In this document: positions 9,338 to 16,871 of the stretch, in pieces | How the letters are laid out: every line of letters begins with the position of its first letter | Position numbering within the stretch: the stretch's first letter is position 1 | Assembly (NCBI GenBank): GCA_016840095.1 | Contig: JAEOSZ010000094.1 | Coordinates: 1-33,780, forward strand | DNA: 33,780 nt | Reading direction: 5' to 3' | Source of the DNA: Candidatus Heimdallarchaeota archaeon | GTDB lineage: Archaea; Asgardarchaeota; Heimdallarchaeia; Heimdallarchaeales; Heimdallarchaeaceae | Made by a program: the position numbers and the translations under genes | Notes under the pieces: generated by a model | What the model was told of the DNA's origin: nothing | Seen by the model: the letters and a program-made list of their open reading frames with translations, nothing else | The model's database searches: none

Positions 9338-10822
9338 TCATCCTTTCACATTACCTATTGGTATGACTCTTACAACAGGGTGACCAATTCCAGATATTTT
9401 CAAAGCTTTAACAACTTCATCAATATCTTTGTATGCAAAACCTGCTTCTTCAGCTAAACCTGGCATTGATGCTCCTTTCACATATATTCCTTTATCTCTC
9501 ATTTTCTGTTGCAGAAAGTCTCCTCTGATTTGTCTTTTTGCTTTGCTTCTACTCATTGTTCTTCCTGCACCATGTGCTGTTGAACCAAAGCTGACATCCA
9601 TTGCTTTCTGGGTTCCAGTTAAGAGATAAGAACCAGTTTCCATAGAACCTCCGAGAATAATTGGTTGTCCAATTTCCTTGTATTCTTGAGGGATTTCAGG
9701 ATGATTTGGTGGAAATCCTCTAGTAGCTCCTTTTCTATGAACCATTAGTTTCTTTTTCTCACCATTGATTCTGTGTTCTTCGATTTTGGCAATATTATGT
9801 GCGACATCATATATTAGATCAAGACCCAATTCATCTTCATCTGCATTGAAAACTTCTGTAAAAACTTGTCTCACATTGTGGGTGATAACTTGACGATTTG
9901 CATATGCCATGTTTGATGCGCAACTCATAGCTGCAAAGTAATCTTGTCCCTCTTTTGAGTTAATAGGTACACTTGCTAGTTCTTGGTCAAGAACAGGGAT
10001 ATTATATTTGGTCATAGCAGTTAAACAAGTTCTTAGATAGTCTGTTGCAACTTGATGACCCATTCCTCTTGAACCACAATGAATCATTGCAGTAACTTGA
10101 TAATCTTTTGTTAAACCAAGTTTGTTACCAATTTCTTTGTCGAATAAATCTCCAGGTTTAACCACCTGTATTTCCAGATAATGGTTTCCAGAGCCAAGAG
10201 TTCCAAGTTGTCTGAGACCTCGACTTTTTGCTTTGTCACTCACCTTTGAAGCATCAGCCATAGGCATTTTACCTTGGCTTTCAATTCTAGGGATATCTTC
10301 TTTTCTGGCATAACCTTTTTCTAAGCACCATTGAGCACCATCTTCTAGAACATTGTTAAATTCTGAACGAGGGATGTTTGCTAAGTATTGATCATGTGAA
10401 AGTTTAACACCTACACCTGCAGGAACCTTTCGAAAGAGCTTCTCAACTAATTCTTTAATTTTAGGCTTTACATCTCTCTCTTCTAATGTTGTAGTGAGCA
10501 TACGTACTCCACAGTTGATATCAAAACCAACACCACCCGGACTTATGACTCCTTCATCCATATCCATAGCAGCAACACCACCTATAGGAAAACCATAACC
10601 TGCATGTGCATCAGGCAAGGCTATTGCATACTTCTGAATTCCAGGAAGAGTAGCAACATTAGTAATTTGATCAATAACTCTACCTTCAATTCCTTTCTTT
10701 AGTGCAGGAGTAACAATCAATCTTGCTGGAACCCTCATTCCTTTCTTAAAGGATGTGGGAACTTCCCAAGTTGTTTCATCAATTTGTTTCATTGGAATGC
10801 TTCCGCTTGACATATTTCTCAT
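9338..10822 (-). CDS. rtcB: RNA-splicing ligase RtcB (3'-phosphate/5'-OH RNA ligase)
   Basis: RtcB joins tRNA exons after splicing-endonuclease cleavage, using GTP and Mn2+. The 494 residues include the hallmark segment GVGFDINCGVRML with D101 and C104, the metal histidines in SGNHYLE (H214), IHCGSRGMGH (H248) and YDVAHNIAKIEEH (H342), and the HGAGR motif with H417, the expected guanylylated histidine. No intein interrupts it, unlike several archaeal rtcB genes. ATG 10822 is chosen because an A/T box (TTTATTAAAAG on the minus strand) lies about 25 nt upstream; Met4 and Met11 are alternatives. It is divergent from the archease gene, its known activating partner. Convergent with the DHH gene, separated by 11 nt. 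Confidence 0.97.
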   Translation of the reverse strand: MRNMSSGSIPMKQIDETTWEVPTSFKKGMRVPARLIVTPALKKGIEGRVIDQITNVATLPGIQKYAIALPDAHAGYGFPIGGVAAMDMDEGVISPGGVGFDINCGVRMLTTTLEERDVKPKIKELVEKLFRKVPAGVGVKLSHDQYLANIPRSEFNNVLEDGAQWCLEKGYARKEDIPRIESQGKMPMADASKVSDKAKSRGLRQLGTLGSGNHYLEIQVVKPGDLFDKEIGNKLGLTKDYQVTAMIHCGSRGMGHQVATDYLRTCLTAMTKYNIPVLDQELASVPINSKEGQDYFAAMSCASNMAYANRQVITHNVRQVFTEVFNADEDELGLDLIYDVAHNIAKIEEHRINGEKKKLMVHRKGATRGFPPNHPEIPQEYKEIGQPIILGGSMETGSYLLTGTQKAMDVSFGSTAHGAGRTMSRSKAKRQIRGDFLQQKMRDKGIYVKGASMPGLAEEAGFAYKDIDEVVKALKISGIGHPVVRVIPIGNVKG

Positions 10823-10923
10823 TCTTGAAATCTAAATAACTTTTAATAAACCTCTTGGTTTATCAGAAAATATCTTTAAAGGTATTATTTTTATTAGAAG
10901 ATATTTTCAGTCTGTTTAGACCA
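10823..10923. promoter_or_regulatory. Divergent promoter region of rtcB and archease
   Basis: About 100 nt separate the two starts. On the minus strand TTTATTAAAAG (about 10840-10850) is placed correctly for a near-leaderless rtcB message. On the plus strand A/T-rich boxes at about 10884-10903 could serve archease. Shared control of ligase and cofactor is plausible. Confidence 0.5.
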
Positions 10924-11352
10924 ATGTTCAATTATAATATACTAACAGAAGAAGTAAAATCTGATTTTGCCTTTGAAGTCATGGCTGATTCCTTAACAGA
11001 ACTATTTAGAGGTGCAGGAGTTGCAATGATGGAAGCAATGATTGATGTTAAAGAACTTAAAGCAGAAAAGGTTTGGGAGTTCAGTTTAGAAGCAGATACA
11101 CTAGAGTTACTTCTATTTGATTTTCTTGGAGAGTTAGTATTTGTAAAAGATGTTGATGCAGCTCTTTTCAATGATTATGAAATCAAGATTGAGGAAGATG
11201 AAGATTTCAAACTCTCATGCAAAGCTTTCGGTTCGGATATTGATTATGAGAAGTATGAGATTCTTACAGATGTCAAGGCAATCACCATGCATAAATTTGT
11301 ATTAGAAGAAAGAAATGATGAATGGTACTGTCATGTTATTGTTGACCTTTAG
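10924..11352 (+). CDS. Archease, activator of RtcB
   Basis: Archease speeds guanylylation of RtcB and allows multiple turnover. The 142-residue product matches the family in length and in two anchor regions: an N-terminal strand-helix (YNILTEEVKSDFAFEVMADSL, continuing into ELFRGAGVAMMEAMID) and the C-terminal VKAITMHKF ... VIVDL. The family's usual EHTAD near the N-terminus reads EVKSD here; the metal-binding Asp is kept but the His and Thr are not. The near-terminal Asp of VDL is also kept. A TTG 69 nt upstream extends the frame, but the ATG at 10924 matches where archeases begin. It is divergent from rtcB, which supports the assignment despite the divergent sequence. Confidence 0.85.
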   Translation: MFNYNILTEEVKSDFAFEVMADSLTELFRGAGVAMMEAMIDVKELKAEKVWEFSLEADTLELLLFDFLGELVFVKDVDAALFNDYEIKIEEDEDFKLSCKAFGSDIDYEKYEILTDVKAITMHKFVLEERNDEWYCHVIVDL

Positions 11353-11395
11353 AGGTGCAAAAACTTAAGAAATCAGTAACATAGATTATTTTTGA

Positions 11396-12691
11396 ATGAA
11401 AATTCCAAAAAAACTAATCTCAGTATTTTATACGTCTCTCATTATTTTTTCACTTGTTCCCCTTACTCATAATTTGATGTACAAAGACACTTTAGGTTGG
11501 AGTGGTCCGGAATATTTCTTCTTCGAATATAATAATATAAATTATAATGATATGTACTTCTTTTCTCCTCTTAGAATCTATCAACGTTCTGATGGTAATT
11601 TCATTGGTTTGTTCATGTATGATGACTATCCTAGGCATTACTTCTTAGGAAATAGTGATTCTTCATCTGATTGGAGTGATACTGAGGATCTTTACTATCT
11701 TTTTGAAGAGTACCTTGTTGGTGGAACATCACTTCCAAGTATAGCAGAGTTAAGTGTTCTAAACAATGGATCTTATATGCTTGGAGCGATGTATGACAGA
11801 TTTATTTGGAGAAATTGTTTCACTTTTATACAATCTCCAGATGGGATTAATTGGAATGAAGGATTTTTCTCAAATAACTCTGAAATTGAAATTTTTAAAA
11901 CAGGATGTGATAGAATAAACTTCAACTTCTTTGAGCAAAATGGTGAAATCAAAATTTTTACTGGTTCTACTACCTGGTTTATATATGGCAATAATACACA
12001 CGAAGTTGAAATATCTATTTGGAATATTGAGAGAGTTGCAGATAATTTCGTATTTCAACAAGAAAGTAATATTACATTTGAAGAAATTGACCTAAGATTA
12101 GTTGATGATTATATGGTCTATGGTAAATATTTCACTCTTCAACTCTGGAATGAAACTACTATGCAAAATGAATTAGTATTGGTTTCATATGAAAATGAAA
12201 CATGGGAACAACTGAATATACCTTTCAGCTTTCGTTCAGTTTCTGGATTTTTTAAAGGTAGTTTTACTAAACTTTTCGACTGTAATGATCAACTCTATAT
12301 TACTTATTGTGATACTTATGGATTAGACATAAGCAAATTCTCAGAAAATTATTTTACTCATATTGGGAAAATCAACTTTGATGATAATGAAACAATATCC
12401 ATTTCTGAAACAAAGCGAATTGGAGTAGTTGATGATCCATGGACGGGTTATACAACTATTGTAAGAAATGCAGAGACAAAATCTGTTATTCTAAAAAATA
12501 GACCTAGTAGAGTTAATCGATTTCACCGTCCACCTCCTTCTGATATAGGTGTTTATCAAGAAAAATATGATTCTCATCAAGCTGTAAAGTTTTCTTTTAG
12601 CTTTATTGCCATCTTTGTTGCATCATTATTACCTTTTAGGAAATTTATAACAAAAGAAATTAAAGCAATTATAAGAATTAGAAAAGCCTAA
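11396..12691 (+). CDS. Membrane-anchored extracellular protein, possibly sialidase-like beta-propeller
   Basis: I cannot assign a family. The 431-residue protein begins with a basic stretch and a hydrophobic segment (about 7-24), typical of a signal peptide or anchor, and ends with a TM helix near 395-413 followed by basic residues. The middle is rich in Trp, Tyr, Phe, Asn and Asp. One stretch (SPDGINW, 147-153) resembles the Asp-box of sialidase-type propellers, and another strand carries LYITYCDTYGLDIS. Many NxS/T sequons would suit archaeal N-glycosylation. The layout matches the LVIVD protein at 5317-6417 (outside domain, C-terminal anchor), but the sequences are not obviously related. 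It follows archease by 43 nt on the same strand, yet function gives no reason to link them. Confidence 0.7.
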   Translation: MKIPKKLISVFYTSLIIFSLVPLTHNLMYKDTLGWSGPEYFFFEYNNINYNDMYFFSPLRIYQRSDGNFIGLFMYDDYPRHYFLGNSDSSSDWSDTEDLYYLFEEYLVGGTSLPSIAELSVLNNGSYMLGAMYDRFIWRNCFTFIQSPDGINWNEGFFSNNSEIEIFKTGCDRINFNFFEQNGEIKIFTGSTTWFIYGNNTHEVEISIWNIERVADNFVFQQESNITFEEIDLRLVDDYMVYGKYFTLQLWNETTMQNELVLVSYENETWEQLNIPFSFRSVSGFFKGSFTKLFDCNDQLYITYCDTYGLDISKFSENYFTHIGKINFDDNETISISETKRIGVVDDPWTGYTTIVRNAETKSVILKNRPSRVNRFHRPPPSDIGVYQEKYDSHQAVKFSFSFIAIFVASLLPFRKFITKEIKAIIRIRKA

Positions 12692-12717
12692 ACAGCTAAT
12701 ATATCGGATTAATAATC

Positions 12718-12768
12718 TTTATAAACTGAACATCTTTTCGTTAAAACAATCCTAAAAATAATAGAGGA
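12718..12768 (+). promoter_or_regulatory. gcvH promoter (TATA) and Shine-Dalgarno
   Basis: TTTATAAA at 12718-12725 is a strong TATA box, predicting a start near 12750. GAGGA at 12764-12768 lies 6 nt before the gcvH ATG. The gcvPA gene has the same GAGGA at 13245-13249, also 6 nt before its ATG. Confidence 0.65.
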
Positions 12769-12774
12769 ATTATT

Positions 12775-13197
12775 ATGGGTGACATAAGAGTACAAGACAA
12801 ATATACTGTAAAAGAAGGACTTCTTTACACTAAAGAAAGTGAATGGGTTCTTCAAGATGGTGACATCTGGATTTATGGCCTTAGCAACTATGCAAGCGTC
12901 GAACTAGGTGAACTAGCTTATGTAGAACTTCCTGCAGTAGGTGATACTTTTGGTAATGAAGATTCAATGGGTATTGTTGAAGCTCTAAAAGCAGTTGTTG
13001 ATTTCTATTCTCCATTTGATTGTGAAGTAGTAGAAGTTAATGAAGTGCTAGAAGACGATGCTTCCCCAATTACTGAAGATTGCTATGGTGAAGGCTGGAT
13101 TCTAAAGCTTAAAGCCACTGGCCCAATCGATCATCTATTCAACCCAGAAGATTACGTAAAGCTCATTGAGAAAAAGATCGAAGAAGGTTCTCATTAG
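12775..13197 (+). CDS. gcvH: Glycine cleavage system H protein (lipoyl carrier)
   Basis: GcvH carries the aminomethyl group on a lipoyl lysine between the P, T and L proteins. The 140-residue product has the lipoyl-domain core GIVEALKAVVDFYSPFDCEVV with K72 as the lipoylated residue, in the place of the usual ESVKA motif, and the family's C-terminal GEGWILKLKA segment. It is the first gene of gcvH-gcvPA-gcvPB, with its own TATA box and a good ribosome-binding site. No lipoate ligase or lipoyl synthase gene is in the window. Confidence 0.95.
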   Translation: MGDIRVQDKYTVKEGLLYTKESEWVLQDGDIWIYGLSNYASVELGELAYVELPAVGDTFGNEDSMGIVEALKAVVDFYSPFDCEVVEVNEVLEDDASPITEDCYGEGWILKLKATGPIDHLFNPEDYVKLIEKKIEEGSH

Positions 13198-13255
13198 ATT
13201 TTAAGAGGTGAATTTTTTCCCCCTCTATTTTTATCGATTAAAACGAGGAATTTAA

Positions 13256-14662
13256 ATGACAGAAGAATTTAAAGGACATCCTTATCTTGGAAACAGCCAA
13301 CTAGATGTCGATGAAATGCTTCAGTATTTAGGTCTCAGCAGTATCCAGGAACTCTATTCTGATATCCCTGATGAAATAAGATTCGAAGGAGATTTAGATA
13401 TACCTTATTACAAGAGTGAATACGAACTAATTGAGGCCATTAAGGCAAAAATGAGTAAGAATATCACTACTCGAGAAGTTAGATCCTTTATGGGCGGTGG
13501 TGTGTTAGATATCTACATGCCTGCTCTACAAGATGAAGTTCTTAGAAGAACTGAGTTTTATAGTGCATACACACCATATCAACCTGAAACTTCTCAAGGA
13601 ACTACTCAAGCTTTATTTGAATATCAAAGCATGATTTGTGAACTTGTTGGAATGAATGTTGCAAACTGTTCCCTTTATGATTGGGCTACAGCTGTTGGAG
13701 AAGCTGCATTAATGGCTTCTCGTATAACTAAGAGATACAAATTTATCTACACAGCTGCTACAGCTCCAAATCGAGAAGCAGTTTTGCAAAATTATGTTGT
13801 TGGCGCAAATTTGGAATTAGCAGAAATCCCTTATGATCCAACAACTGGAAAAATGGATATAACAAAAGCTAAAGAACTACTAGCAGAAAAAGATGAAAAT
13901 GATAAATACAAAGTTGCTGGTATCTACATCGAAAATCCAAACTTCTTAGGAGTAATAGAAGATGAATTAGATGAAATCATTGCTGATGCTCATGAAAAAG
14001 GAGTTAAAGTTGTTATTGGAGCAGATATGAATTCTTTAGCATTGATGAAACCACCAGGTGAATATGGTGCTGACATTTGTATTGGTGAAGGTCAAACAAT
14101 AGGTGGAGGACCTCTTAATTATGGAGGACCACTGTTAGGAATTCTTGCTATGCAATTTGATAGAAAAGAAACCAGACAAATGCCTGGACGTATTGTTGGA
14201 ATGACAATTACTGCTAATGAAGGAGAAAGAGCTTATGCTAATACATTAGAAACCAGAGAACAACACATCAAAAGAGAAAGAGCAACAAGTAATATATGTA
14301 CAAATGAAGGTTTAGTTGCATTAAGTTGTGCAGTTCATCTAGCACTGTTGGGACCAGAAGGTTACAAAGACACTGCTGAAACAATGTTCCTTAGTGCACA
14401 TTATGTTGCAGCAGAACTTGAGAAAATAGGTGTAAAAAGAGTATTCGATAGCGATTTCTTTAATTCATTTATGATTGATCTCAAAATACCTAAAGCAAAG
14501 AAACAAGAATTTACTAACTTTATGCTAGAACGAAAAATCTTTCCTGGAGTACCTTTCTCAGCTGATGGTAAGAACTTTGACTATATTGTTACAACATCAT
14601 ATTTGCTATGTGAAGAAGACCTTAATGACTACGTTAAGGCTATTGGAGAATGGAGGAGCTAA
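13256..14662 (+). CDS. gcvPA: Glycine dehydrogenase (decarboxylating) subunit 1
   Basis: This is the N-terminal half of the P protein as a separate subunit, the arrangement of archaea and many Gram-positive bacteria. The 468 residues include the early RSFMGGGVLDIYMPALQDEV region, YTPYQPETSQGTTQALFEYQ (about 115-134), and a degenerate aminotransferase fold lacking the PLP lysine, as expected for subunit 1. With subunit 2 it forms the PLP enzyme that decarboxylates glycine and loads GcvH. It starts 58 nt after gcvH with GAGGA 6 nt upstream of ATG. In that gap AGAGG ... CCTCT followed by ATTTTTAT could form a weak attenuator. It ends just ahead of the gcvPB start. Confidence 0.95.
   Translation: MTEEFKGHPYLGNSQLDVDEMLQYLGLSSIQELYSDIPDEIRFEGDLDIPYYKSEYELIEAIKAKMSKNITTREVRSFMGGGVLDIYMPALQDEVLRRTEFYSAYTPYQPETSQGTTQALFEYQSMICELVGMNVANCSLYDWATAVGEAALMASRITKRYKFIYTAATAPNREAVLQNYVVGANLELAEIPYDPTTGKMDITKAKELLAEKDENDKYKVAGIYIENPNFLGVIEDELDEIIADAHEKGVKVVIGADMNSLALMKPPGEYGADICIGEGQTIGGGPLNYGGPLLGILAMQFDRKETRQMPGRIVGMTITANEGERAYANTLETREQHIKRERATSNICTNEGLVALSCAVHLALLGPEGYKDTAETMFLSAHYVAAELEKIGVKRVFDSDFFNSFMIDLKIPKAKKQEFTNFMLERKIFPGVPFSADGKNFDYIVTTSYLLCEEDLNDYVKAIGEWRS
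14652..14658 (+). promoter_or_regulatory. Strong Shine-Dalgarno that sets the gcvPB start
   Basis: GGAGGAG lies 6 nt before the ATG at 14665, so translation of gcvPB should begin there and not at the in-frame ATG 14650, which precedes the site. The site is inside the last codons of gcvPA, coupling the two subunits. Confidence 0.75.
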
Positions 14663-14664
14663 AA

Positions 14665-16182
14665 ATGTACAGACAAGCAAAATGGGATGAACCACTTATC
14701 TTTGAATTAGGTAAGAAAGGTAGAAGAGCCCATCTATCACCAAGTTGTGACTTTGATAAAGGTACAATAAAAATTCCAGAAAAACTGAGAAGAACTGTAC
14801 CACCAGAGTTACCAGAGCTTCATGAAGGTGAAGTTATGCGTCATTATGTACATCTAGCTCAACAGAATTATTGTGTAGATTCAGGACCTTATCCACTTGG
14901 TTCTTGCACAATGAAATATAATCCAAAGATTAACGAAACAGTAGCTAGAATGGAAAAAATGATGTATCTACACCCAGATCAACCAGTTGAAACTGTACAA
15001 GGAATATTGGAAATTCTATATGAATTACAAGTAGCCTTGGGAGATTTAGCAGGTTTAAAACATACAACTTTGCAAACTCCAGCTGGAGCAAGCGGTGAAT
15101 ACTGTGGTCTTACTCTAATCAAAGCTTATCATGATGATCATGGAGATTCACAAAGAGATGAAATTATTGCTCCTGATTCAAGTCATGGAACCAATCCTGC
15201 AAGCACTGTTCAAGCAGGTATGAAACTCATTGAAATCAAATCCAATGAAGATGGTAGAGTAAATATGGATGCATTAAAAGCTGCAGTATCAGATAAAACT
15301 GCTGGTTTAATGCTTACTAATCCAAATACACTAGGTGTTTTCGAAAAAGACATCATAGAAATGTCTGGAATTGTAAAAGATGCTGGTGGTTTACTCTATT
15401 ATGATGGAGCAAACTTCAATGCAATTGTAGGTAAGATAAGACCAGGTGACATGGGTTATGATGTGCTTCACTTTAACTTGCACAAAACATTCTCAACTCC
15501 TCATGGAGGTGGAGGACCCGGTGCTGCATCTGTAAGTTGTAACGACCTTCTAGAACCATACTTACCAATACCAACTATTGATTATGATAAAGATAAAGAC
15601 TTCTACTATTATAACTACGATAGACCAAAATCAATAGGTAAAGTCCATGGTTATCATGGAAACGTTGCAATTGCATTAAGAGCATATGCTTACATAGCAG
15701 CTCTAGGTTTCAAAGGACTAAAACATACTGCTGAACATGCTGTTTTAACCGCAAACTATGCTGTTAGGAAACTTGAAAAGCTAGATGGTTTCAGATTAAG
15801 CCACACCTCAGCTATCCCACGAAAACACGAGGGTGTTCTTGAAGCAGTACCATTCAAAACCAAATATGGTGTTGATGGAATGGATATTGCAAAGATGATT
15901 ATCAGCAGAGGTATGCACGCACCAACAGTCTACTTCCCATTAATCGCAGCTGAAGCTTGGATGGTTGAGCCAACAGAGAATGAAAATAAAGACAGAATCG
16001 ACAAATATGTTGAAGCTGTTTCTGAAGAAATGGAAAAAGCTAAAGCTGATCCAGAATATGGTCATGACGCACCAAAATGGACTTCAGTTGGAAGAATTGA
16101 TTCAGCTTGGTCTGTTAGAAATCTAGTTGTATCATACAAAATTTATAAAGAGAAGAAAGAGAAAGGGGAAGAACTTCCTTAA
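14665..16182 (+). CDS. gcvPB: Glycine dehydrogenase (decarboxylating) subunit 2
   Basis: The catalytic PLP-binding half of the P protein. In the 505-residue product the Schiff-base lysine is K274 in the motif HFNLHKTFSTPHGGGGPG; upstream are the SCTMKYNPK block and PDSSHGTNPAS, both typical of GcvPB. It pairs with subunit 1, whose stop codon lies 2 nt before this ATG. The longer start at 14650 adds only MEELK and lies in front of the ribosome-binding site, so it is rejected. A T-rich tract follows the stop. The lipoamide dehydrogenase (L protein) is not nearby and must be encoded elsewhere. Confidence 0.96.
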   Translation: MYRQAKWDEPLIFELGKKGRRAHLSPSCDFDKGTIKIPEKLRRTVPPELPELHEGEVMRHYVHLAQQNYCVDSGPYPLGSCTMKYNPKINETVARMEKMMYLHPDQPVETVQGILEILYELQVALGDLAGLKHTTLQTPAGASGEYCGLTLIKAYHDDHGDSQRDEIIAPDSSHGTNPASTVQAGMKLIEIKSNEDGRVNMDALKAAVSDKTAGLMLTNPNTLGVFEKDIIEMSGIVKDAGGLLYYDGANFNAIVGKIRPGDMGYDVLHFNLHKTFSTPHGGGGPGAASVSCNDLLEPYLPIPTIDYDKDKDFYYYNYDRPKSIGKVHGYHGNVAIALRAYAYIAALGFKGLKHTAEHAVLTANYAVRKLEKLDGFRLSHTSAIPRKHEGVLEAVPFKTKYGVDGMDIAKMIISRGMHAPTVYFPLIAAEAWMVEPTENENKDRIDKYVEAVSEEMEKAKADPEYGHDAPKWTSVGRIDSAWSVRNLVVSYKIYKEKKEKGEELP

Positions 16183-16187
16183 GAAAT

Positions 16188-16220
16188 TTCTCTCTTATTT
16201 TATTTCTTTTTTTATTTAAA
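16188..16220 (+). terminator. T-rich terminator of the gcvH-gcvPA-gcvPB operon
   Basis: Several T-runs (CTCTTATTTTATTTC then TTTTTTTATTT) begin about 6 nt after the stop codon. No strong hairpin is present; this is the common archaeal U-tract type. Confidence 0.6.
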
Positions 16221-16288
16221 ATATCACTTGTTTAATTTCTCATTAAGAATCTAAACTAGAAAAGTTAAGTAAAAGAGGATTTCTTACT

Positions 16289-16768
16289 CTATTTTCTTCG
16301 TCTTAAGCCTATTTGTGCAGGGGGATTGATAAACAGAGCAATTATCAGCATTATAGACATCCCAAAGATTTCTTTGAAGGTTACACTATCTACTACTCCA
16401 CCAGGCATTATACTTCTTATAGCACCAATTGCTTCAAAACCAAAGAATACGATGAAGATTTGAATGAAAAGGTACAAACCTATACTTATTAGTGATCCAC
16501 GTATAATATAGCGATATAATTTTCTTTCTTTTGTATCTCTGACTCTATTCATTAGAGCTTCTGTAATTAGAAGAGATACTGCAGTTAGACCTATAGCTCC
16601 AAAGATAGGAAATGCGATCAATAACGGAAGATTTTCCCAATTATTAAATTCAACAATATCATGTAAGTAATAGAAGTGAGGTATTTGTGCTAGAAATGCA
16701 AATGCAAAAACTGCGATAACACTGGGCCACATCGACTGTTTGTCTAAAATTCTAATTTTTGAACTCAT
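16289..16768 (-). CDS. Four-TM membrane protein, unknown function
   Basis: This 159-residue protein has hydrophobic segments near 13-29, 47-70, 91-112 and 134-148 and ends in a basic tail (GLRRRK). No catalytic or cofactor motif is visible and I do not recognise the family. The ATG at 16768 is supported by AAGGA about 8 nt upstream on the minus strand, and an A/T-rich palindrome AAGTTATAACTT at 16817-16828 lies where a promoter is expected. It follows the thioredoxin-V4R gene on the same strand with about 100 nt between, so it has its own promoter or is distal in that unit. Confidence 0.7.
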   Translation of the reverse strand: MSSKIRILDKQSMWPSVIAVFAFAFLAQIPHFYYLHDIVEFNNWENLPLLIAFPIFGAIGLTAVSLLITEALMNRVRDTKERKLYRYIIRGSLISIGLYLFIQIFIVFFGFEAIGAIRSIMPGGVVDSVTFKEIFGMSIMLIIALFINPPAQIGLRRRK

Positions 16769-16871
16769 AATAATCTTCCTTGATAGTAAGCTCTTTTTGA
16801 AACCTACAAAAATGTTAAGTTATAACTTTTTTGATGGCTAATCAAATAAATTTCTTAGAAATTAGGTATTA

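Noticed and set aside
9338..10822. Intein in rtcB
   Set aside because: Length and continuous motifs show an uninterrupted 494-residue ligase.
10855..10923. TTG start extending archease by 23 residues
   Set aside because: The extension has no family similarity and runs through the promoter region; ATG 10924 matches where archeases begin.
14650..14664. Upstream ATG of gcvPB overlapping gcvPA by 13 nt
   Set aside because: The strong GGAGGAG lies between it and ATG 14665, so it cannot guide the upstream start.
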